DNA of 64,000 nt from Lactarius indigo (taxonomy: Eukaryota; Basidiomycota; Agaricomycetes; Russulales; Russulaceae), in assembly GCA_025766275.1 (NCBI GenBank), contig JAFKAC010000172.1, positions 27,228 to 91,227 on the forward strand, read 5' to 3'. A program made the translations under genes and the position numbers. Below the pieces are notes generated by a model that saw nothing but the letters and a program-made list of their open reading frames with translations, was not told the DNA's origin and made no database searches. Positions 56,201 to 64,000 of this stretch are shown here, piece by piece. Each line of letters starts with the position of its first letter. Within the stretch, counting starts at the first letter, position 1.

Positions 56201-56728
56201 CACGTCGCAGACGACCTCTCCATACCAGTCCACCCACGAGCCACACGATTCTGCATCCACAACTGCATCATTCAGGGTCTTTCTCGCGTTGTCTGAATAA
56301 TGTTGGTAAAAGGCGACGATTTTTGGATTTACAGCGTGCAGGGCGAGCTGGGCTTGAACAACTTCTACGGCGCCTGGTTTGGACAAGTAGCCGGCAGAGA
56401 GTGCGGTCTGTAATGCGAGTTGCTGCTGCGCCTCGGGTGAGAGCTTGTCCTTGGCCGGAAACGCGTCAGGGCTGGTCAAGGCGTCCAAGAGTGGGAAGAA
56501 TGCATCAGGTTCTTCTAATGAAATTGTTTCTCTGCAAAAGGAGACGTGACATTAGTCGTAAGATAGTCGTCATGAGGGGCCGTACATGAGTTCGAGGAGG
56601 AATGGCGGAGAAGGCCAGGAGGTGCGGAGGGAGACGTTGACTGGTGGAGAAGAACTGCGACAAAAAATGGCGGAGGAAAGCAGGGACAGGACGAGACCAG
56701 CCCGTATTGAGACGGAGCTCGTCCTCAT
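50257..56728 (-). pseudogene. UDP-glucose:glycoprotein glucosyltransferase (UGGT), copy 2, nearly intact
   Basis: Start ATG at 56,728 begins a signal peptide (MRTSSVSIRAGLVLSLLSSA), followed by NVSLRTSWPSPPFLLEL, a 53-nt intron, then SLEEPDAFFPLLDALTSPDA, HAVNPKIVAFYQHYSDNAR and CGSWVDWYGEVVCDVERL, which are coherent here but frameshifted in copy 1. The GT24 catalytic domain (51.2-51.48 kb) has [13 protein letters not shown] and [11 protein letters not shown], and the protein ends in RDEL (stop 50,257-50,259). A likely extra base near 55,705-55,730 (between LLTLNGTR and TPEDAQTVYADEAEG) breaks the frame in the middle beta-sandwich region, so this copy may also be non-functional. If that is an assembly error it would be intact. 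Introns are numerous and only partly placed. Confidence 0.87.
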
Positions 56729-56976
56729 TTCGGTGCCAGTGGAATGCGAGCCTAGGCTAGACGGTCACCGGTCTAGCGTGTGAGGTGGTAGATCACGTGA
56801 TGTCGTGCGGCGTGTAAAGTGCTATATAGGTCACTGGTGACACGCGTTGCTTAAGGAACCTGGGCGTATGTTCTGATCAAATATATCAAGCTCGAGCAGA
56901 ATACGGTGGGAATCTCATGAACAATCAAGCTATAACACGAGTCCGAGCACAACCTCATCACAATTTCTGACCCGCC

Positions 56977-58987
56977 CTACTCCTTATCCATATCCAGTTG
57001 TTGGCGAATCAGATCTGCAAGTTTCTCCTTGGGGTCTAGAGCCCTCGCTCCAGAAGCTATATCACTAATCAGTCGGTGTATGTTTCCGGCGTGGGAGTCT
57101 TGGTAGCTCTTCAACGTGTCCGCGATGAGCTCCCTGTCGAGAGGCCTAGGTGGTTCCTTTACCAGTACGGCAATAAATAGGTCATGCAGAATCAGAGTGA
57201 GATCCACGATGTACGCCCCTAGACACCGAGCGGTCAATGGGCTGTTGCAAGCAAACATCAATATTAACTTGCGTCCGGGATATGATTTCCACGTACATCG
57301 CTTGATATTTTTGACAAAGAAATTTGACTGCGACAACTGCGATACCGGCTGCACTAAGCATCTGCGCAAAAGAGGCGGCGACGGCACCGGCGATTGCAGT
57401 CAGGCCGGAGAGGGTGGATAGCGTCTCGTTCATGCCTCTAAAAACGACTATAGCTAAGATGTCGATTTTGGGTGGATGACTAGACTCACCCACTGGCAGG
57501 TTGGGGTTCAGTTAACAATGGCTCAATGAGCTTGATCATGCTTGCGCGAAAGTATGTCGTTGACAGCAACTTGAAATAGTGACCAAATGAATAAACTATG
57601 CAGGGCATGGTGGGTAGAGCTCACCTTTTTCGGGTCGTGAAAATTCCAGACCTCAATAATATCCAGGTGAATACGCGACAAACAATCCGACAAAATGTAT
57701 CCCCTAAACACGCTGCTCGTGCCCAAATCGATCCAATATTCTAGATCAATTGTAAGCTCTACTCGTAAGCGACCCAGTGGAAGAAAACGTACTTTTGAAG
57801 CCCTCGCTAACAAGGACAATTATTCAGATTCAGAAACAACCCCTGAGTCAGGGATACGTACTTTATTGAAAAATTGACCTTTTGCTGTGCATTGATTTGC
57901 TGAGCAGCAGCCCATGGCACCCATAAGTCTCCTTCCACCGCATGCAGACATTTCCGAGTGGTCTCGGTCAACGCTTTGAGCATATCGACACATCCTAAGC
58001 AAAGGCATGGTCAGCATCGTAGGATATTGATATAAAAAAAGTATCGCTCAAACTAGGGTATTGTGGGTGCGTTGATACAGTGACATATTCGAAGCGCCGC
58101 TGAGAAGTACCAATCAACTCATCCAGCTGATGCTTGGCTCTTGCTTCGGCATCGGTTCGAATCTCATGAGTATTAGCCGGCTCGCCAAGATGCCGTTGGG
58201 CTGCCTTGGCGGCTTGATAATGTTCGTTGAAAAGAACATCATACTTCGTGAAAACGATAATCACGGCAACCTTTACTTCAGCGTGCGTCAGTTCGAGCAG
58301 GGTCGAGGAGGATTTAAACGAATCTCACCATCGGCGGCGAGCTCTAGGACCTTCTCATCGGCAGTTTGCATCAAACGCGATCCACTGCACGGGGTTTCGA
58401 TGCACAACCTATGTGCCAGATGAAGGCCGATCTAAACCATAATGAAAACATAACAAAAAATATATATATTACCAAATGGCATGCAATCGGTCCTTTGGCT
58501 TCAAGTGCTCATCGCATCTACCGCGAATAAACTTCTTTACGACTTCCCACTTCTCGAGGGACCCAGGTTCAAACCCTTGGCTATCGTGAAGGATGAACCG
58601 GGGATTAGTGTCAGAAGTGTATTCATGGGCAATGTCTGCTTTTCCGACACGATCATGGGCAATATCGATGTCCTGCTCACTGGCGTAAGACGTGATCAAG
58701 AAGGATCGATACAGCGATCTTACTCTTATGGCAATGTTGAAAACACTACTGACAAGAGAAGACTTTCCGATCCCCGTCTGTAGAAGTGATGCGGTCAATC
58801 CAGCGTTTCTTCCAATGGAGTCGGAAAGAAGTCTCACGTTCCCCACCACGAGGATTCGGAATCTGCAACAAAACAGCGCCCTACTAAGCCGATCAATAAG
58901 CCGATGATTGAATGATACATACCTCGGGCACACGGCAAGAGTTGCTTCAACTGTCGACGGAAGAGAGTCCGGGGGATTTGTGTTCAT
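56977..58987 (-). CDS. P-loop 'G domain' GTPase (complete member)
   Basis: Begins MNTNPPDSLPSTVEATLAVC (ATG at 58,987). After two short introns (60 and 61 nt) comes RFRILVVGN-TGIGKSSLVSS with Walker A GxxGxGKSS split by the second intron. Then EQDIDIAHDRVGKADIAHEY, FILHDSQGFEPGS (G3), KDRLHAIW, LCIETPCSGSRL, VAVIIVFTKYDVLFNEHY (G4) and FEYVTVSTHPQYPSL. The C-terminal half has DCLSRIHLDIIEVWNFHD, a hydrophobic glycine/alanine segment (LTAIAGAVAASFAQMLSAAG) likely to enter or touch a membrane, YIVDLTLILHDLF, and ends DLIRQQLDMDKE with TAG at 56,977-56,979. This matches the large fungal GTPase family of Agaricomycetes; the biological role is not known. I saw no frameshift in the parts I could splice. 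Confidence 0.78.
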
Positions 58988-60455
58988 GATTGTAGGACGA
59001 AGAGGGTAGTCGCATCTGATAGAAGGGACCAAACTGATAAGTTCACACCCTTACATTCCCATCGGACCATTCCAGTACAATAAGTACCGTTTTCGTACGG
59101 GCCATCAATATGTCACGGGAAGGTGGGTACGCTCCATTGAGGCTTTCAAATTTATCGATATTCGTCCATATTTGTCCTTGACTGTGCGATGTCGTACTTG
59201 GGTGTTGACGCACGTTGATACATTGCTTCGCGCTGAGTCGCAGGAAGACATCTTGGCTCGTTCACAGACATAACCTTGGGCGTCCCAGGCTGGCCGGGCC
59301 GCAGAGAACCAGTCCCTTATCTTCTCGACTATTACTACTGGCACGCTCATACGCGTACGTTCCCACTGATCTATTTTAGATCGCCACACACTGAGGTAGA
59401 TGTGGAGACGGAAGTGAAGGACCAAGACCGTGACCCCGAGGCATATGGAAATAGGTCAGGGGCCAACGCACGAGATGCGTTCAAAACAACGTCCTCGCAT
59501 CTGCAGGACCGGAAACCACGCCTGCCGCAACGGTGGCAGATGCAGGTGCAGAGAACCACCCAGCGCTGCCCCACAGTCGTCCATGACAACGACCCAGAGC
59601 GACTGTAGCTGATGTCCCACCAGTGCAACCCCAGGACGGGTCTTCCAGTTCGATGGTGCACGCGACATAAGTGGTGGACCTGCGGCCCGGGTCGATCAGC
59701 TATGAGACGGTCCCGAACTGCGTCGTCGATTTTAACGACAGGGATGACGTGCACGGGCTGCCACGCAAAGGAAAGCACATCTTCCATCAGGTGTGCGTCA
59801 ACCTGTGGCTGGTCCGATCTGCCAACACGGTAAGCAACCACCCGTGCCTCATCCGGTATTTTCTATTACATGTCCAGGCACTGGAGATGATGCTGGCAGG
59901 GTGAGCTGGCCGAGTGTCAGACCTGACAGTCGCCGGACGCTACCTTCACTTTGTGTGGGACCGTCACCAGCTCAGTACGAATGAACACTGAAAAGGGACT
60001 CACTGACCCGCTGCTGTCGCTCGCTCCCAGCCAGAGCCCTGGCCAGGAGCATGACGTATATCCCTTCCAAGCTGTGCACCCGAAGCGATCATGCCTGCGT
60101 ACCACACCCTCTAGTTTTCACATTGTTGCACCAGATTGTCTTTGGCAACGATGTGGTCAATGCAGACCGCTTCAGGTTCCGTGATGCGCAGAGCTGAGAA
60201 CCAGATCCTTGCATCGTTTCTCTGGTACATTTATTTTTATTTTTATTTTTTTTGAATCTCTCTGGTACATTTAGGTACGCGCATTTAAAGCCAATGCTTA
60301 AGCAATTGTACAGAGAGCCTATTGATCTGATTGGTAGAGCCTTTGCTACGTTTTCATATAATACAGATTTTAGAGCAATCAGATAAATGAGAATGACGTC
60401 CAAGACAGTATCAATGCTCAGTTTAAAGGTTCGGGGTTGTCGGGATGGGATGGGC
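58988..60455. other. Region between two GTPase genes, no gene assigned
   Basis: 59.0-60.1 kb has no counterpart in block 1. A + strand frame around 59,671-59,850 (PNCVVDFNDRDDVHGLPRKG) looks protein-like but has no start, intron logic or known motif. From 60,113 the sequence matches 39,375 of block 1. Confidence 0.45.
60219..60273. mobile_element. Tail-only retroposed insert with 15-bp target duplication
   Basis: TCTCTGGTACATTTA occurs at 60,219-60,233 and 60,259-60,273 around 25 bp of almost pure T/A (poly-A on the other strand). Block 1 has a single copy (TCTCTAGTACATTCA near 39,592). This is the signature of a severely 5'-truncated LINE/SINE-type insertion. Confidence 0.7.
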
Positions 60456-63400
60456 TTAACGAACGATAATAATCAGAAGCAGTTGGTACGAGAAAAGGTG
60501 ATCGAACATACGAAGACGATGACTGAGAAGAATTTCAGACAGTGCGGCGATGAATGCGGTTCGTTCGTGTGAATCCCCTAGTTTGTCAAGGGCGACCTCG
60601 ACCTTCCCTTGTGTGCCAGTTTCCGTATATATTGCAAAAGCCTTGCGAAAGGCATCGATAAAGGGGATGGATGAGGATTGGTACCAGAAGGAACTTTCAA
60701 GACAAATGACGAGCGCTGGATGACGCCGAAAAATGAACGGCGACTTTGAAGGACAATAAGTACAGGAAGCAATTCCAACGAACCAGAAAACACGGGAATG
60801 GAGGGTTTCTAATTTTAATCAGCATCTATCACTGTGACGTGGGGCAAAACTTGACGAACATCAGACATTTTCTCTGCGATTGCCGAAACTTCCTTGGCGT
60901 TCTGTAACTGAGGAAAGGAAGAACGAAGTTCAAGGCAGACGGGATCAGCGTGATTGCAACTGTAGAAGAGCAGGATACCCACAAGCTGGTGACGTTTAAG
61001 GTCAGCTTATCAGTCATAAAGTTCTGCACAAAAGGGAGAGAGTGCCTCACAGCCTGGACGGGATTTCAGGTTGGGTTGTCAGTCACCGAATTTTGCACAA
61101 AACCGAGAGAGCGACTCACTTCCTAGACACGTTTTCAGGTAGCGTCGTCAGTCACCGAATTTTGCACAAAACCGACAGAGCGACTCACGAGCTGGACACG
61201 TTTTCAGGTGGCGTGGTCAGTCGAGCGAATTTTGCACAAAACCGAGAGAGCGACTCACTCCCTGGACACGTTTTCAGGTGGCGTGGTCAGTCGCCGAATT
61301 TTGCACAAAACCGAGAGAGCGACTCACTTCCTGGACACGTTTTCAGGTGGCGTCGTCAGTCGCCGAATATTGCACAAAACCGAGAGAGCGACTCACTTCC
61401 TGGACACGTTTTCAGGTGGCGTCGTCAGTCGAGCGAATTTTGCACAAAACCGAGAGAGCGACTCACTCGCTGGACACGTTTTCAGGTGGCGTCGTCAGTC
61501 GCCGAATTTTGCACAAAACCGAGAGAGCGACTCACGAACTGGACACGTATTCAGGTGGCGTGGTCAGTCGAGCGAATTTTGCACAAAACCGAGAGAGCGA
61601 CTCACTCCCTGGACACGTTTTCAGGTGGCGTGGTCAGTCGCCGAATTTTGCACAAAACCGAGAGAGCGACTCACTCGCTGGACACGTTTTCAGGTGGCGT
61701 GGTCAGTCGAGCGAATATTGCACAAAACCGAGAGAGCGACTCACGACCTGGACACGTTTTCAGGTGGCGTGGTCAGTCGAGCGAATTTTGCACAAAACCG
61801 AGAGAGCGACTCACTCCCTGGACACGTATTCAGGTGGCGTCGTCAGTCGAGCGAATTTTGCACAAAACCGAGAGAGCGACTCACTCGCTGGACACGTTTT
61901 CAGGTGGCGTGGTCAGTCGAGCGAATATTGCACAAACCGAGAGAACGACTCACGGACTGGACACGTTTTCAGGTGGCGTCGTCAGTCGAGCGAATTTTGC
62001 ACAAAACCGAGAGAGCGACTCACTCGCTGGACACATTTTCAGGTGGCGTGGTCAGTCGCCGAATATTGCACAAAACCGAGAGAGCGACTCACTCGCTGGA
62101 CACGTTTTCAGGTGGCGTCGTCAGTCGAGCGAATATTGCACAAAACCGAGAGAGCGACTCACGTCCTGGACACGTTTTCAGGTGGCGTGGTCAGTCGCCG
62201 AATTTTGCACAAAACCGAGAGAGCGACTCACGAACTGGACACGTTTTCAGGTGGCGTCGTCAGTCGCCGAATTTTGCACAAAACTGAGAGAGCGACTCAC
62301 TCCCTGGACACGTTTTCAGGTGGCGTGGTCAGTCGCCGAATTTTGCACAAACCGAGAGAGCGACTCACTTCCTGGACACGTTTTCAGGTGGCGTCGTCAG
62401 TCGCCGAATTTTGCATAGAATGGAAAGAGTGACTCACATCCTAGACACGTTTTAGGCCACCATCATCAGTATTCCACTCGGATCACGGGTAATTTATAAT
62501 TACCTCCTGTATAGATCATCATGTTCAGCTTCCGCATCCTTGTATTACATTTCTTTCTTACCGTCTGTCCCTACACCACGATCATATCTTTCTGAGTACC
62601 ACTCTTGATAATGCAACTTACATACTGTCATACAAATGTCAGTTATCGCTTTCGTCCATTGAAAATATTCATTCTCTCACGTCCTAAACAGCGCATCAAT
62701 TCTCCGTCTCTCGTCAGAAAATTTCGCATCCTTCGCACATAAACCTTTGCCTTGTTAGTCCGCATTCATCCTTTGTGATAGTGTGTCAATAGATGAGAAA
62801 ATACCCAGAAAGATAAACCTCTTACCTCTCATGATTGTCGGTTGTACTCACTCCGAACTGTTGGTATAATAAATCAACAAAGAACAAACGAACACGGCTT
62901 TCACCTCACATATGAATGGCGGAACCATGACAAACATTTGATCGCCAATTCCCACTTTGACCGTTACAATTAATGTAGGAAAAATCTGGCCCAACAACAT
63001 GATAATACCAACCATGGAAGCGCTCGACATAGGATTCGGCGCACTGGAATGGACGTCAATGAGCACATTCAATTAGGTTTTTCAGGGAAACGCCTACTAT
63101 TCCACCGCATATTTGACACACAGTTCCAGGTTGTTCTGCTGCACAGAAACGAACAATATCTTCAGTGCAAGATTATCCAGCGACTCTGCTGTCTTCTCGA
63201 TCAGTACTTTCACCTGCTCTTGGTGGTTCCCGTCATCATTGTGCATATCTGTATCCCGACCGTGTCAACAGACCGACGAACTACAGGAAGCATACCACGA
63301 ACGCGCCTTCCAAGCATACATCTGCTCTGGGTGGAAACTTATACTTGAATAACGGTGCTCGGAGTTTGTCCTTCAATACATTCTCCGCCACCTGGCGATT

Positions 63401-64000
63401 CTTGTCGTCATCCAAGTCTATATCGTAGACTTGACTTATCAGATGATCGAATTTCGTGAAGATCGCGATCACTGGAACTGCACAAAGTTTCATTTATGTT
63501 AGCGAAAGTTCAGAAAATAGAGAGTCAACAAACTATTTCCTGGTCGTTGCTCATCGAAGAACCTCTTTTCTAAATCCAGTAGGAATCTCGATATATTCGG
63601 TATAAAGCAGAACCTGTGCGAGAAATAAGGGAGAGCAACAAAGCCGAGACGGTTGAAAGTGACCAAATGGCGTGAAGCTGATCGTCTACTTCCGTGGCCC
63701 GAGCACGCTTTCTCGCTGAACGACTGGACTTTCTTAAGCTGTATCTCGTATCCTGTCTCAAACCCAGGAGAATCGTGGAAGATGAATGTGGATGCTCGCA
63801 AAAGCGAATGGGCGATCGATGTCGTGGATGCCGCGCTGATTAGTAGCAAGGTTGAATGTCGAGATCAGTCGACGATAACACAGAAATTACCTCCGAAGTC
63901 GGTTCCAACTGAATTTCCATTGGGTGATTAGAGAACTGCGTGAATGACTGAGTAAGAAACTCACCAAACTGTTACTCTTTTCATCATAAATGCAAGGCTC
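60456..64000 (-). CDS. P-loop GTPase paralog B containing a microexon-like array (5' end outside window)
   Basis: Paralog of the gene at 39,797-44,285; exon 1 with Walker A lies beyond the right edge. Visible parts: FIFHDSPGFETGYEIQLKKV (63.75 kb), VPVIAIFTKFDHLISQVYD with G4 TKFD (63.46 kb), QNNLELCVKYAVE (63.12 kb), the 21-unit array, then LVGILLFYSCNHADPVCLEL (60.99 kb) continuing through KMSDVRQVLPHVT, and the terminal exon SPFIFRRHPALVICLESSF to stop at 60,456. Most frames broken in paralog A are open here, but one extra A near 63,712 disturbs the segment before DDQLHAIW. So the gene is either recently damaged or carries an assembly error. Function of the family is not established. Confidence 0.75.
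61051..62440 (-). repeat. Array B: 21 homogeneous units of 69/70 bp, intron plus single-codon exon layout
   Basis: Same unit as array A but far more uniform: on the gene strand GTGAGTCGCTCTCTC, then GACTGAC(C/G), then ACGTGTCCAG. All 21 donors are GTGAG and all acceptors CAG or TAG. Unit length alternates between 69 (GGCGACTGAC) and 70 (GCTCGACTGAC). The triplets in gene order are GAT GAA GGA TTC GAC CGA, CGA TCC CGA GGA GTC CGA, GGA TTC CGA GAA GAA GGA, CTC GAA GCT: no stop, at least eleven different codons. An intron-like segment (GTAATT...CTGAT...TCTAG, about 64 nt) precedes the first triplet and an exon follows the last. Confidence 0.92.

Larger units (their letters stand above)
48100..64000. 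repeat. Segmental duplication, block 2 (RRS1 - UGGT - GTPase - GTPase)
   Basis: Second copy of the block at 21.1-44.3 kb, continuing past the right edge. It lacks the KDZ element, the 282-bp solo LTR, the MULE, the 2.66-kb element and the MITE, and so supplies the pre-insertion sequence for each. Confidence 0.92.

Noticed and set aside
59276..59904. + strand frames between the GTPase genes
   Set aside because: Some stretches look protein-like but frames shift without usable splice sites and no family is recognised.
61042..62432. + strand open frames of 359-458 codons through array B as a repetitive protein
   Set aside because: All three + frames are open at once because the unit has no stop on that strand, and units of 69 and 70 bp keep changing the frame, so no stable repeat protein results. 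The flanking gene is on the - strand.
40373..62440. Regular repeats with variable short spacers as CRISPR-like arrays
   Set aside because: The variable part is 3 nt, the genome is eukaryotic, and no cas genes occur.

Overview
This is eukaryotic DNA, almost certainly from a mushroom-forming basidiomycete (Agaricomycetes). Genes are split by many 36-68 nt introns with GTRAGT-type donors and CTRAY branch sites. The protein families fit too: a KDZ transposase with a CxC2 cysteine cluster, a TET/JBP dioxygenase, chromodomain Ty3 retrotransposons, and the lineage-typical 'G domain' P-loop GTPases. I saw no rRNA, tRNA or CRISPR. Species cannot be assigned from sequence alone.

Region 1 (1-21,115) is a large KDZ DNA transposon that carries a TET/JBP gene. 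It encodes, all on the + strand, an intact 384-aa TET/JBP 2OG-Fe(II) dioxygenase (580-1874), a ten-exon KDZ transposase with two in-frame TGA codons (3137-6880), a 190-aa coiled-coil protein (7379-8056) and a 341-aa coiled-coil protein (9413-11063). Two tandem arrays (33-bp units at 8.6-9.06 kb; 44-bp units in a 220-bp higher-order repeat at 11.1-12.7 kb) share the words CTGCCGAT and GGCCCAAT in opposite orientation. Three related Ty3/chromovirus LTR insertions sit inside it: a 3' LTR at 20-528, a solo LTR at 9785-10250, and a complete 7,961-bp element at 12,676-20,636 whose LTRs differ at one base.

Regions 2 and 3 (about 21.1-44.3 kb and 48.1-64 kb) are two copies of one block: the RRS1 gene (+ strand), then UGGT and two P-loop GTPase genes (- strand). 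Both copies are decaying, with different lesions, so each acts as an 'empty site' for insertions in the other. The first copy gained the KDZ element, a 282-bp solo LTR, a 5.9-kb autonomous MULE, a 2.7-kb terminal-inverted-repeat element and a small MITE. A polo-like kinase pseudogene lies between the blocks.

The most unusual structure is a minisatellite with 69/70-bp units inside both GTPase paralogs (33 units at 40,373-42,587; 21 units at 61,051-62,440). Read on the gene strand, every unit is a complete 66/67-nt spliceosomal intron (GTGAGT donor, CTGAC branch site, YAG acceptor), and the only hypervariable part is the three nucleotides between one acceptor and the next donor. This looks like a tandem array of single-codon microexons. 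It is an inference that needs transcript data.
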